From an uncultured bacterium (GTDB taxonomy: Bacteria > Pseudomonadota > Gammaproteobacteria > Burkholderiales > Burkholderiaceae_C): a stretch of DNA of 64,000 nucleotides. Under the pieces are notes generated by a model. That model did not search any database. It was given only the letters and a program-made list of their open reading frames with translations, and was not told where the DNA came from. Location of the stretch: assembly GCA_903928495.1 (NCBI GenBank), contig CAIYQZ010000045.1:1-64000 (forward strand), in the 5' to 3' direction. Positions 49,644 through 58,374 of the stretch are shown in pieces (the stretch's first letter is position 1; each line of letters begins with the position of its first letter). Both the position numbers and the translations under genes were made by a program.

Positions 49644-50864
49644 TTGAAGAACATCCTGTCCCGCCACCTCTACATCCGCATCTGGCTGGCCGTGGTCAGC
49701 GCCGTGGTGGTGCTGGCGCTGGTGGCCGCATGGCTGTGGCAGTTGGACAAGGAGCGTGACCGGGCCGAGCGCCCGGGCCGCGAAATCGTGTTGCTGAACG
49801 AAGCGGGCGAGGTGCTGGGCCAGGCACCGGCCAAGCCCACGCGCAGGCCAGGTCATGGGCCGGTGGAGTTCCAGGTGACCACTCGCACTGGCGAAACCGT
49901 GTTTGTGCAGTTGCCTCGCCCGTCCCGGCCGCCTGGGGGCTCACGCGAAACGCCATGGATGGCGCAGACTGGCGGTTTTGTGGGCATGCTGGTGCTGGTG
50001 GCACTGGCGGTGGCGTTGGGCACCTACCCCGTGGTGCGGTGGCTGACCAAACGTTTGGAGGCTTTGCAGTCGGGTGTGGAGCGCTGGGGCGAGGGCGATC
50101 TGGCCGCCCGGGTGCCGGTGAACGGCAGCGACGAGGTGGCGTTTCTGGCCGAGCGGTTCAACGTGGCGGCGGGCCGGGTGCAAGCGCTGGTGCAGTCGCA
50201 CAAAACCCTGTTGGCCAACGCTTCGCACGAGCTGCGCTCGCCGTTGGCGCGCATCCGCATGGGACTGGAGCTGCTGGATCCGACTGATCCCGCCAAAGTG
50301 GGCGCCCAACGTGCCGAGATTGCCCGCAACATTGCGGAGCTGGACCAGTTGATCGATGAAATATTGCTGGCCAGTCGCATGGACTCGGCAGACAACCAGC
50401 CCTTGCAGCGTGAAGACATTGACCTGACCGGCCTGGCCGCCGAAGAGTGCGCCCGCACCGGCGCCCATTTGCAGGTGCAGGCGCAACCCACGGTGCAGGC
50501 TGATGCACGCCTGCTGCGCCGGCTCATCCGCAACCTGCTGGAAAACGCCCGTCGCCACGGCCAGGGCCAAGGGGCCATCGGCACGTCAGTGGAACTGAGG
50601 CTGGATCAAGTGCTGCTGGCGGGTGTGCCCCACGCCCGGATCACTGTCGACGATCGAGGCCCCGGCGTGCCCGCCCACCTGCGCGATCGCATTTTCGAGC
50701 CGTTTTACCGGTTGTCCGGCGCCAGTGAAAAGGAGGGCGGTGTGGGCCTGGGGCTGGCCCTGGTGCGCACCATCGCCCTCAAGCATGGGGGTGGGGTGCG
50801 CTGTGAAGATCGCCCCGGCGGCGGTGCACGCTTTGTCGTGGAACTGCCGCTGACCACTCACTGA
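49644..50864 (+). CDS. Sensor histidine kinase
   Basis: About 406 residues: a TM helix near residue 13-33, a short periplasmic loop of about 75 residues rich in Arg/Pro, a second TM near 105-127, HAMP, HisKA with the phospho-His in NASHELRSPLARIRMGLE, then the ATPase domain with LIRNLLENARRHG (N box), VDDRGPGVP (G1) and GVGLGLALVRTIA (G2). The TTG at 49644 has AGGA six bases upstream; another TTG at 49638 overlaps the regulator stop. Translation is coupled to the regulator gene. The small sensor loop resembles RstB/EnvZ-like kinases; the signal is unknown. Confidence 0.94.
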   Translation: MKNILSRHLYIRIWLAVVSAVVVLALVAAWLWQLDKERDRAERPGREIVLLNEAGEVLGQAPAKPTRRPGHGPVEFQVTTRTGETVFVQLPRPSRPPGGSRETPWMAQTGGFVGMLVLVALAVALGTYPVVRWLTKRLEALQSGVERWGEGDLAARVPVNGSDEVAFLAERFNVAAGRVQALVQSHKTLLANASHELRSPLARIRMGLELLDPTDPAKVGAQRAEIARNIAELDQLIDEILLASRMDSADNQPLQREDIDLTGLAAEECARTGAHLQVQAQPTVQADARLLRRLIRNLLENARRHGQGQGAIGTSVELRLDQVLLAGVPHARITVDDRGPGVPAHLRDRIFEPFYRLSGASEKEGGVGLGLALVRTIALKHGGGVRCEDRPGGGARFVVELPLTTH

Positions 50865-50918
50865 CAGCCGGCGGACTTCATGGAGTGTTGCGCCCTCCCC
50901 CAAATGGGGGATGGCCGC

Positions 50919-50942
50919 GATTCGTGATGCACATCACAATTC
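50919..50942. promoter_or_regulatory. CRP/FNR-family-like binding site
   Basis: GTGAT-GCAC-ATCAC at 50924-50937 is an inverted repeat matching the CRP pattern GTGA-N6-TCAC, with A/T-rich flanks. No gene starts until 51187; an intrinsic terminator at 51045 lies between. A CCCCC-AAAT-GGGGG hairpin without a T tract lies just upstream at about 50895-50912. Confidence 0.5.
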
Positions 50943-50979
50943 CAGCCAGTTGCTGTCACAACGCCTCAAGTCAATACAA

Positions 50980-51078
50980 CATGCGGGTTGCCCTCCAAGG
51001 TTGGCCTGCAGCACGGTTCCCAACGATGTCCATTTAGGACTTTCAAAGCCACCGGCCTCGGCTCGGTGGCTTTTTTTT
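50980..51078 (+). ncRNA. Candidate CRP-controlled small RNA
   Basis: The 322-base gap between the kinase and CopD-family genes holds a CRP-like site, no ORF with coding features, and a strong terminator. A transcript starting about 45-55 bases after the site would be about 100 bases long and end at the hairpin. The start is a guess; no good -10 box is clear (a weak TTGCTG at 50950 is the best -35). Confidence 0.3.
51045..51078 (+). terminator. Intrinsic terminator without an upstream gene
   Basis: A stem AAAGCCACCG / CGGTGGCTTT with a nine-base loop, followed by a run of eight T from 51071. The nearest upstream plus-strand stop is 180 bases away (the kinase gene), so it may end that mRNA or a separate small RNA. 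Confidence 0.85.
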
Positions 51079-51186
51079 GTTTTCAGCGCATCCGCCAGCT
51101 TTTGTGGTGCCTGGGCCACAAGCCCTTGGCACAGCGAGGCTGTGTGCAGACTGGCACCATAAGGCTTTTTTTGGACGTGTCAGCCC

Positions 51187-51654
51187 ATGATCTATAACTT
51201 GCTCAAGCTCTCGCATGTGCTCTCCATCCTGGTGTGGGTGGGGGGCATGGTGTTCGCCCATTTCTTCCTGCGTTCGGCAGTGGCCGCGCTGCAGCCCCCT
51301 GAACGGCTTCGCCTGATGCACGACGTGTTGGGCCGGTTCTTCAAAGTGGTGCTGTGGCTGTCGACCTGGGCAGTGCTATCAGGTGTGTGGATGATCGGCC
51401 GTGTGGCCAAAGAGTCGGTGCAGGGTGGCGGCTCATTCCACATGCCGTTGTCTTGGACGGTCATGGCCACGCTGGGCGTGGTGATGTGGCTGATCTTCGG
51501 GCACATCCGCTTTGCGCTGTACAAGCGGTTCTCCCGCACCGTGACCGCCGCCGAGTGGCCACAGGCTGCGGAAGCGCTGGCCAGCATCCGCCTGTGGGTC
51601 ACTGTCAATATGGTGCTGGGGTTGGTGACTGTGGGGGTGGCGCTGTTGGTTTGA
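51187..51654 (+). CDS. CopD family membrane protein
   Basis: A 155-residue protein with four hydrophobic spans. The start MIYNLLKLSHVLSILVWVGG and the His residues in MVFAHFFLR and FGHIRFALYKRF fit the small CopD/DUF-type family, named after a copper-resistance protein. Whether it moves copper or serves a heme-related role is unknown. It is preceded by the orphan terminator and followed by the polysaccharide block. Confidence 0.82.
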   Translation: MIYNLLKLSHVLSILVWVGGMVFAHFFLRSAVAALQPPERLRLMHDVLGRFFKVVLWLSTWAVLSGVWMIGRVAKESVQGGGSFHMPLSWTVMATLGVVMWLIFGHIRFALYKRFSRTVTAAEWPQAAEALASIRLWVTVNMVLGLVTVGVALLV

Positions 51655-51702
51655 CGTGGCCCCACGCTTGGCACTCCCTTCGAGTGCCTGACAATCGGCA
51701 GG

Positions 51703-53013
51703 TTGCTATTTTTTCAGCTTCCTCACTCAATTTCCGTGCCGTTGTCATTTTTCAAGTCAAGCCCACGCCCTTCCCAGGGGACCTCATGGGAGCAGGCCTC
51801 AGCCGTCGTGTTTGTCGGCTTGTTTCTGGCGTTCCCCCTCAGCCTCGCTCTGACCAGTGTGCTGATGGCCGTGTTTCTGGTGCTGTGGGTGCTGGGCGGG
51901 CAGTGGCGAGGCGCCATGTCAAGCGTTCGTGCCAACCCTGTCGCTCTCGCGGCGCTGGCGTTATGGGCCGTGATCGTTTTGGGCGTCTTGTGGACGCCAG
52001 CCCCCTGGGACGACGTGCAATTGCATTTGTCAAAGTACAGCAAACTGCTGTTTGTCGTGGCGTTGATGACTGTTGCCGTGGGGGCTGACACCTACCGGCG
52101 CGCATTGCTGGGCTTTGTGGTCGCCATGATGTTCATTTTGGTCTCGACCTGGCTGAACGTCTGGATGGTTTTGCCATGGTCAAAGACGCAGGTGCCTGGG
52201 TGGGGCCTGAGTCACCACGTGGTGGGTGACTACATCACGCAAAACGTCATGATGGCGCTGTTCACGCTCCTTGCCTTGTTCAGGGCAAAGTCTGCCAGGG
52301 CGCCGGCGGCGAGCGCGGCCTGGTTTGCCGTGGCAGCGATGGCCGCGGTCAGCATCACCCACCTGTCGGATGGGCGAACCGGCTATCTGTTGCTGTTTTC
52401 GGTGCTGGTTTATTTTGTGGCTGTATCGTTCCGTGGCAAAGCTCTGTGGTTGTCAACCATCGCTGCCTTGCTGGTCATAAGTCTTGCCTATGCCAGTTCA
52501 TCGCTCATGCGTGAGCGCGTAGCCAAAGCCGTGGATGAGATCAGCCGCATTGAAGACGACAAGTACACATCGATTGGCAATCGGTTGTACTTGTATGACA
52601 TCACGCCTGACATGATCGCGGAGAAACCTTTGCTGGGTCATGGCACTGGCGCGTATCACACGGAAATCTGCCGGTATGTCGACACCCCGCCAGGCTGCCA
52701 CGGGTGGATCAACTGGCACCCTCACAACCAGTTCCTGTTTTTTGCAGCCGATCACGGCTTGCTTGGCTTGCTGGTGTACCTGACCATGCTGGCCTCCATG
52801 GCGTGGGTGGCCTATCGGACGCCAGACCGGGAAGCTGGCGTTTTGCTAGGGGGCTTGACGGTTCTATTGATCGTGAACGGGATGATCAACTCCCCTCTAT
52901 GGAGCGCGAGGGAGAGCCACCTGTTTTTCCTCATGATGGGACTGTGGGTGCCCCGCGCATTGTCAGCCTTGCGGCCTGTCGTGGGCTCTCGCGGCCAAGG
53001 TGGCCCGGCATGA
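51703..53013 (+). CDS. O-antigen ligase family protein (WaaL/Wzy-like)
   Basis: A 436-residue protein with about 11 hydrophobic spans and a large loop holding NRLYLYDITPDMIAEKPLLGHGTG and HGWINWHPHNQFLFFAADHG, the Wzy_C-type signature with the conserved His near WHPHNQF. It joins O-antigen to lipid A core or polymerises it. The start is uncertain: TTG at 51703, or GTG at 51736. It overlaps galE by ATGA (53010-53013), the first of four tightly linked surface-polysaccharide genes. Confidence 0.85.
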   Translation: MLFFQLPHSISVPLSFFKSSPRPSQGTSWEQASAVVFVGLFLAFPLSLALTSVLMAVFLVLWVLGGQWRGAMSSVRANPVALAALALWAVIVLGVLWTPAPWDDVQLHLSKYSKLLFVVALMTVAVGADTYRRALLGFVVAMMFILVSTWLNVWMVLPWSKTQVPGWGLSHHVVGDYITQNVMMALFTLLALFRAKSARAPAASAAWFAVAAMAAVSITHLSDGRTGYLLLFSVLVYFVAVSFRGKALWLSTIAALLVISLAYASSSLMRERVAKAVDEISRIEDDKYTSIGNRLYLYDITPDMIAEKPLLGHGTGAYHTEICRYVDTPPGCHGWINWHPHNQFLFFAADHGLLGLLVYLTMLASMAWVAYRTPDREAGVLLGGLTVLLIVNGMINSPLWSARESHLFFLMMGLWVPRALSALRPVVGSRGQGGPA

Positions 53014-53996
53014 GCGCGGTTCTGGTCTTAGGCGGCGCAGGCTACATCGGCAGCCACATGGTGTGGCAGTTGGGACAGTTCGGCGTGCGGGTGGTGGTGC
53101 TGGATGACTTGTCCAGCGGCCATGCCGATGCCGTGCCGGGTGCAGAACTGGTGCAAGGCAGCATGGCAAATGTGGCACTGCTCGACAGTCTGTTCGCCTC
53201 GCACCGGTTCGATGCCGTCATGCACTTTGCGTCGTTCATCCAGGTGGGTGAATCGGTGGTTGACCCTGCAAAGTACTACGCCAACAACGTGGCCAACACA
53301 TTGCTGTTGTTGGATGCCATGCGCAGGCACAGGGTGCGGCAGTTCATTTTTTCGTCCACTGCCGCTGTGTTTGGCGAGCCCGCCTATTGCCCCATTGACG
53401 AGGCTCACCCACTAAGCCCCATCAACCCCTATGGCCGCAGCAAGTTGATGATTGAACAGGTGCTGGCCGACTACGCCCGCGCCTATGGGCTGCGGTCGGT
53501 GTCATTGCGCTACTTCAATGCAGCTGGTGCCCACCCTGACGCGCTGCTGGGCGAAAGGCACGAGCCAGAAACGCATTTGATTCCCCTGGTGCTGCAAGCC
53601 GTGGCGGGCAAGCGCCCACACATCAGCGTGTTTGGCACCGATTACCCCACGCCAGACGGCACCTGTATACGCGACTACATCCACGTGATGGACTTGGCCG
53701 ATGCCCACTGGCGTGCCCTGCAATACCTGCAGGCCGGGGGCGAAACAACCGTGTTCAACCTGGGCAATGGCGGTGGCTTTTCCGTCAAGCAGGTGATCGA
53801 CACGGCAGCCCAGGTCACGGGCCTGCCTGTGCCGGTGCAATATGGCACTCGCCGAGCCGGTGACCCGGCCCGTCTGGTGGCCGATGCCACGCAGGCCCGG
53901 CAAGTGCTGGGGTGGCAGCCGCAATATGCGTCGTTGGAATCCATTGTGGCGCATGCGTGGCGGTTTGAGAGTGTCACCTCAGGAGGTCGCCTGTGA
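53010..53996 (+). CDS. galE: UDP-glucose 4-epimerase
   Basis: A 328-residue extended short-chain dehydrogenase. NAD motif GGAGYIGSHMVWQL at the N-terminus, catalytic Ser-Tyr-Lys: SSTAAVFG and NPYGRSKLMIEQ, and the sugar-binding DGTCIRDYIHVMDLADAH. It interconverts UDP-glucose and UDP-galactose for surface glycans. It overlaps the genes on both sides (ATGA and GTGA). Confidence 0.95.
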   Translation: MSAVLVLGGAGYIGSHMVWQLGQFGVRVVVLDDLSSGHADAVPGAELVQGSMANVALLDSLFASHRFDAVMHFASFIQVGESVVDPAKYYANNVANTLLLLDAMRRHRVRQFIFSSTAAVFGEPAYCPIDEAHPLSPINPYGRSKLMIEQVLADYARAYGLRSVSLRYFNAAGAHPDALLGERHEPETHLIPLVLQAVAGKRPHISVFGTDYPTPDGTCIRDYIHVMDLADAHWRALQYLQAGGETTVFNLGNGGGFSVKQVIDTAAQVTGLPVPVQYGTRRAGDPARLVADATQARQVLGWQPQYASLESIVAHAWRFESVTSGGRL

Positions 53997-55741
53997 GCAT
54001 GACGCGCACCCTCCACATTGTTGCCAATACCTACTTTTTGACGGACTTCCTGCTGGACGCCATCAAGGACTGCGAGGACATCCGTGTGATCCGGCACCCG
54101 CAGCGGCGGCGTGGGTGGCACTGGTCTGTGTTGAAGTTCGCCGAGACCTATGTCCTGCGCAGTCACCGTTCCTCGTTGTTTTTTGGCAAAGAGTATGTGG
54201 AAGCTTATGCTGGTGTCGGTCCGCATGACAGCGTGCTGTTCTTTGGGGTGGACAACATCAAGGAACTGAGAATTGCCACGCGCTTTGTTCCGACCGACCA
54301 CGTCAGCCTGTTTGTATGGAATCCGGTCCAGGACTTTGGACAGCCTGCCCGGTCCTCCCGAAAGCACGGAATCTCTCTGGCTTCGCTCGGCGACCGAGTC
54401 TGCACTTTTGACCCTGGCGATGCAGAGCGGTTTCAGCTCAAGCTGGTCAATCAGGTGTACCGAGATGTCAGCGGCGTCAGGGATGATTCTGTGCAGACCG
54501 ACGTCGATGTTTTTTTTGTTGGATACGACAAAGGCCGCCTGCCTGTGTTGCGGCAGTGGCATGCCGTGTTGACCGGAGCAGGGTTGGAAGTCCATTTCCG
54601 GGTTGTGCGCGACAAGCGCAAGACATATCTGCCCCATGAAGATGTGTCGTTTCTTTTTCCAAGCGGGTTGTCTTATCCGGAGACACTCAAATGGATCCAG
54701 CGGTCCAGGTGTTTGCTCGATATCGCGCAGGAAAACCAGTCGGGTTTGACGGTGAGGGCGCTGGAGGCGTTTTTCTTCCGCAAGAAACTTATCACCAACA
54801 ACCAGGCCATCGTGCACAGTGACCTCTACCATCCTTCCAGGGTGTTTGTGATCGGTCGCGATGACCCCGCGCGGATCGCCGAATTCCTGGCTGCTACGAG
54901 TGTGCCTGTGTCTGAAGACGTGCTGCGCAAGCACGACTTCCGCCATTGGTGCCGGCAGTTTTTGGTTGTTCCCACCCTTGAAGAGCCATCGATGGCGGCA
55001 GCAGACCGTGTCACGGTTTACTCGATGTATTGGGACAACATTTCGCCTGCCCTTCGCGAGGCGCAGCGGCTTGTGTTTGCGGCTTTGGGTATTCCACTGG
55101 TTCAGGAGGATGCCAACCTCATGCCACATGGTGAATGGATGACCGATGTGCTGTCGCGGCACCAGTCCGACGATGTGGTCGTGTTTTGCGACATCGACGC
55201 ATTCCCTCTCACGTTGACTGCATACGAGCAGGCGATTGAGGCGGCCCGCCAGGGTGTGTTGTTTGGTTTGGCGCAGTTCTCCAACCACAAGCAAGGGCAG
55301 GACTTGTATGCGGGCCCCATGTTCATGGCGTTCCGCAAGTCTGTGTGGGAAGCTTTGGGTTCTCCGGCGTTGGCGGCGGACAAGCGTTACGACGCAGCAG
55401 AAGGCCTGTCGGCCGTGGCGCGTATGCGCGGTATCCAGGTGCAGATGGTGATGCCCACGGCGTGTCTCATTCCCAAATGGCCACTGGCCAACAGGGGGGT
55501 GTTCGGCATCGGCACCTTCTATGGCGACTGCGAGTTTTTCCATTTGTTCGAGTCCCGAAGGGCGGCGTATGAACCCCTGCTGCTCAACGTGGCCCAGGAC
55601 GTGATCCAGGGGCGCAAACCCGACTTTGGCCGCTACCTGGATTTGACTGCAACCGTTGCTTCACAGCCTGGATCGGGTGCTCCAGGCAAGAACTGGGTAC
55701 CCAAGCCCCTGCGGCGGTTTTTTGCCCGGAGGCCACAGTGA
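53993..55741 (+). CDS. Two-domain putative glycosyltransferase, surface-polysaccharide synthesis
   Basis: 582 residues that look like two fused units. Residues 1-330: a Rossmann-rich part with DVFFVGYDKGRLPVLRQW and CLLDIAQENQSGLTVRALEAFFFRKKLITNN, a pattern of LPS/capsule glycosyltransferase-like proteins. Residues 345-560: a second part with VVVFCDIDAFPL, where D400 and D402 form a DxD-type sugar-nucleotide motif, and GIGTFYGDCEFFHLFESR. GTG start overlaps galE; the next gene overlaps its stop (TGATG). A dual-function transferase is inferred; donors and acceptors are unknown. Confidence 0.75.
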   Translation: MSMTRTLHIVANTYFLTDFLLDAIKDCEDIRVIRHPQRRRGWHWSVLKFAETYVLRSHRSSLFFGKEYVEAYAGVGPHDSVLFFGVDNIKELRIATRFVPTDHVSLFVWNPVQDFGQPARSSRKHGISLASLGDRVCTFDPGDAERFQLKLVNQVYRDVSGVRDDSVQTDVDVFFVGYDKGRLPVLRQWHAVLTGAGLEVHFRVVRDKRKTYLPHEDVSFLFPSGLSYPETLKWIQRSRCLLDIAQENQSGLTVRALEAFFFRKKLITNNQAIVHSDLYHPSRVFVIGRDDPARIAEFLAATSVPVSEDVLRKHDFRHWCRQFLVVPTLEEPSMAAADRVTVYSMYWDNISPALREAQRLVFAALGIPLVQEDANLMPHGEWMTDVLSRHQSDDVVVFCDIDAFPLTLTAYEQAIEAARQGVLFGLAQFSNHKQGQDLYAGPMFMAFRKSVWEALGSPALAADKRYDAAEGLSAVARMRGIQVQMVMPTACLIPKWPLANRGVFGIGTFYGDCEFFHLFESRRAAYEPLLLNVAQDVIQGRKPDFGRYLDLTATVASQPGSGAPGKNWVPKPLRRFFARRPQ

Positions 55742-56493
55742 TGGGGGCTCCCATTCCCATCGTTTTCATCAATCTTGCGTCAGATACCGCTCGGCGCGAG
55801 CAGATGGAGGCGGAACTTTGCCGTGCCAATCTGGCGGGCACTCGTTTCGATGCCACGCGTTGGACGCAACTGCCGCCGCAGGAACAGGCGTTGCTCTACA
55901 GCGAAAACCTCAATTCCTTGGGATATCACCAGCCGCTGGTGGCGGGCGAAAAGGGGTGTTATGCCAGTCACCTGGCTGCATGGCAGCAATTGCTGTGCAG
56001 CGAGAACGATGCGCTGGTGGTGCTCGAAGACGATGTGTGCCTCGAGGAGCAATTGCCTGAGGTGCTGAGCGCCATCCGTGAGTTGCAAATGCCTTGGGAC
56101 ATGGTCAAACTCATTGGCCGTGACCACCGCGAAAAAATCCGCAGCCGCCGCCCGCTGTGCGCCGGGGTGACGCTGGTGGAGTACACACGCGTGCCCAGTT
56201 CCACGGCTGGTTATGTCATCAGCCGCAGTGGTGCCCAAAAGCTGCTTGCTTCACGCAAGCCCTTTGGGCGTCCCATCGATGTGGATTTGCGCTTCTGGTG
56301 GGAGAACGACCTGACGGTGCTGGGCGTGATCCCATCCGTGATCAGTCTGGCCGAGACCAGCCATTCCAGCAGCATAGGCACCAAGTCGAGTGGGACTTCA
56401 TGGCGTGGGGTGTGGCGCAAATTCGCCTTCAAGTGGGCCCTGACGTGGGGCAACACACGGGCCAACCGACAGCGCGCACGCCTGTTCGAATGA
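55741..56493 (+). CDS. GT25 family glycosyltransferase (LPS galactosyltransferase-like)
   Basis: A 250-residue enzyme of the LPS beta-1,4-galactosyltransferase family. Start IPIVFINLASDTARREQMEAEL with the substrate-binding RR, GEKGCYASHLAAWQQLL, the metal motif VVLEDDVCLEE and the end PIDVDLRFWW. It acts on the LPS core or O-antigen; galE upstream would supply UDP-galactose. Its ATG overlaps the previous stop (TGATG). Confidence 0.92.
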   Translation: MGAPIPIVFINLASDTARREQMEAELCRANLAGTRFDATRWTQLPPQEQALLYSENLNSLGYHQPLVAGEKGCYASHLAAWQQLLCSENDALVVLEDDVCLEEQLPEVLSAIRELQMPWDMVKLIGRDHREKIRSRRPLCAGVTLVEYTRVPSSTAGYVISRSGAQKLLASRKPFGRPIDVDLRFWWENDLTVLGVIPSVISLAETSHSSSIGTKSSGTSWRGVWRKFAFKWALTWGNTRANRQRARLFE

Positions 56494-56515
56494 GCGCAGG
56501 GGCAACCTGACAGCG

Positions 56516-57613
56516 TCAGCTCAACGCTGGCTGCCTATCGAGCAGAGTGCTGAAAAGGCGGTGATAGCGCTGGTGCATCTGGCGCTTGTCAAAGGTCTGG
56601 CGCACATGCAGGCATCCAGCCTCTGCCAGCGAGGCCGCCCAGGCGTCGTCGGCCAGCAGGCGTGCAAACGCATCGGCCAACTGTTCGGGGCTGGACTCTG
56701 GCACCAGCAGGCCGGTTTGGCCTGATGCCATGATTTCCTGCGCGCCTTCCACATCGGAACCCACGCCGACGCACCCGGCCGCCATGCCTTCAATCAGGCC
56801 CAGGCTCAGGCCTTCATGGTGGGTGGACAACACGCAATACTTGACCCGAGCCATCAGCGCGGGCAAATCAGACACTCGCCCCAGAAAGTACACTTGATCC
56901 GTGACGCCCAGTGACTCGCACAGTTGCTCCGCCCGCTTGCGCCAGATGGCCTTGCCGTCACCAGCCAGGTAAACCGGCATTTGCCAGCCTTTGGTCTTGA
57001 GCAGCGCAACCGCCCGGATGAGTGTGGCGTGGTCCTTGGCGCTGGCAAACCGCGCGGGCATCACCATGGCCGTTTCGCGGTCGCGCCAAGGCAAGCCAGG
57101 TTGCCACCGGTCCAAGTCGACTCCATTCTGGATGGCGGTACACAAGTCTGGAGGGTGGCCGAGGCGCACCAAGGTGTCTCTGACAGCATATGACACGCCC
57201 ACCAGAGAGTGGCTGCGCTGCGCCAGCCAGAGCGACTGTTTCAAGCGCCACCAGCGGTACCGTTCGCGGGTGTTGTGCTCTACTTGAACCAGCACCTTCA
57301 CCTGGGCCAGCAGGCCTGCGAAACGGCCCCACAGGTGTTCGCTGAACCCATGGGCCGCCAGCACGTCGGGTTTCCAACTCAGGCACAGGCGGTACAAAGT
57401 CCAGATGGTGAGCAGGTGAAGCCAGCCGGGCACCACCCTCACATCCAGACCCTGGGCTCTCAGGGCATTCACGCGTTCGTTGCTGGTGTGGCGCTTGCGT
57501 CGCAGCACCAGCAGCACCTCTTGGTCCCCGGTGCGTTGTGCGGCCAGACACAAATCGACCGCCACTTGGGTGGCTCCGGAGAATCCACCCGTGACGAAGT
57601 GGAGCACCCGCAT
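56516..57613 (-). CDS. GT4 family glycosyltransferase
   Basis: A GT-B fold retaining glycosyltransferase of about 365 residues: N-terminal MRVLHFVTGGFSGATQVAV, C-terminal ARFASAKDHATLIRA, AGDGKAIWRK and the E-x7-E-type STHHEGLSLGLIEGMAAG, with glycan-cluster context. It is convergent with the GT25 gene by 22 bases. A TTG at 57631, four bases inside the zinc-finger gene, could be used instead of the ATG at 57613, which would couple the two genes. Confidence 0.9.
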   Translation of the reverse strand: MRVLHFVTGGFSGATQVAVDLCLAAQRTGDQEVLLVLRRKRHTSNERVNALRAQGLDVRVVPGWLHLLTIWTLYRLCLSWKPDVLAAHGFSEHLWGRFAGLLAQVKVLVQVEHNTRERYRWWRLKQSLWLAQRSHSLVGVSYAVRDTLVRLGHPPDLCTAIQNGVDLDRWQPGLPWRDRETAMVMPARFASAKDHATLIRAVALLKTKGWQMPVYLAGDGKAIWRKRAEQLCESLGVTDQVYFLGRVSDLPALMARVKYCVLSTHHEGLSLGLIEGMAAGCVGVGSDVEGAQEIMASGQTGLLVPESSPEQLADAFARLLADDAWAASLAEAGCLHVRQTFDKRQMHQRYHRLFSTLLDRQPALS

Positions 57614-57627
57614 AGGGCGGGCCAATG

Positions 57628-57834
57628 TCAATGCCCGTGCCCCACCACCTCACCGGCCTTGAGCTTGTACACGGTGCCGCAGTAGGGGCACTTGGCTTCG
57701 CCGGTGCGGGCCACGTCCAGGTAGACCTTGGGGTGGGTGTTCCACACCTTCATGTCGGCCTTGGGGCTCGGGCAATACACGCCGCCTTGGGGGTTGAGGT
57801 CGGAGGCGAGGAGTTCAATGGCAGCTTGGCTCAT
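57628..57834 (-). CDS. Small zinc-finger protein (CHCC/NDUFS6-like)
   Basis: A 68-residue protein with zinc ligands in GGVYCPSP, NTHPKVYLDV and KCPYCGTVY, the C-x(n)-H-x(n)-C-x2-C pattern of the NDUFS6/zf-CHCC family. In bacteria the family is widespread and its role is not known. AGGA lies six bases before the ATG. Its end overlaps the possible TTG start of the glycosyltransferase. Confidence 0.88.
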   Translation of the reverse strand: MSQAAIELLASDLNPQGGVYCPSPKADMKVWNTHPKVYLDVARTGEAKCPYCGTVYKLKAGEVVGHGH

Positions 57835-57879
57835 GGGGGTCCTGGTGGGTTCGGTCGGGTGCGTGGGCAGCGGCGAATT

Positions 57880-58317
57880 TTAAGCGCCGAGGGTGGGGCC
57901 GGGCGCTTCGGTGCCGGCCTCGGCCAACGGGCGTTGCAGCGACCAGTGCGTGAGCCGCCCGTGCTCGAACGTGCAGGTCACCTCGCTGCCGCCGCTGTCG
58001 GCCCAGCGGAACACCTCGGGGTTGGCCCCTTCGGCCGATTGCAGCTCGCCCAACGAGCGGGTGAGCGCCATCACGTGGAGCAGGTTCACGCCGGGGCGCA
58101 GCTTCGCATTGAGCATGACGGCGCTGTCCACATAGCCCTTGGGCCGGTCGGCGGCGCGTTTGAGCACGGTCATCAGGCGCGTGACGTGCAGCAGCCCCCA
58201 CATGACCAGGCCACCAGCCACCAGGGCCACTCCGGCCCAGCCCTGCGCTTGCCAGGCCACCACCACCAAAGCCGACAGCCCCAGGGGCACCAGCACGCGT
58301 TGGAACGGAAAATTCAT
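57880..58317 (-). CDS. Conserved hypothetical membrane-anchored protein
   Basis: A 145-residue protein: two close hydrophobic segments at the N-terminus (VLVPLGLSALVVVAW and VALVAGGLVMWGLLHV), then a soluble part with KGYVDSAVMLNAKLRPGVNLLHVMALTRSLGEL and VTCTFEHGRLTHWSLQRP. I recall relatives in Burkholderiales without a function. Its start is 57 bases after radA on the same strand; that spacer is mostly repeat copy F, so its leader would include the repeat. Confidence 0.75.
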   Translation of the reverse strand: MNFPFQRVLVPLGLSALVVVAWQAQGWAGVALVAGGLVMWGLLHVTRLMTVLKRAADRPKGYVDSAVMLNAKLRPGVNLLHVMALTRSLGELQSAEGANPEVFRWADSGGSEVTCTFEHGRLTHWSLQRPLAEAGTEAPGPTLGA

Positions 58318-58320
58318 AAC

Positions 58321-58364
58321 AAAAATGCCTTTGGCGCTTGATGGATATTAAAAGTTTGCTTTTA
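58321..58364 (+). repeat. Dispersed repeat, copy F
   Basis: It occupies most of the spacer between radA and the hypothetical gene on the minus strand. It reads AAAAATGCCTTTGGCGCTTG, then ATGGATATT and TTTGCTTTTAT; the end block is diverged. Confidence 0.7.
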
Positions 58365-58374
58365 TTTTAGATGG

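Noticed and set aside
50893-50913. CCCCC-AAAT-GGGGG hairpin after the histidine kinase gene as a terminator
   Set aside because: No T tract follows; noted only as a hairpin.
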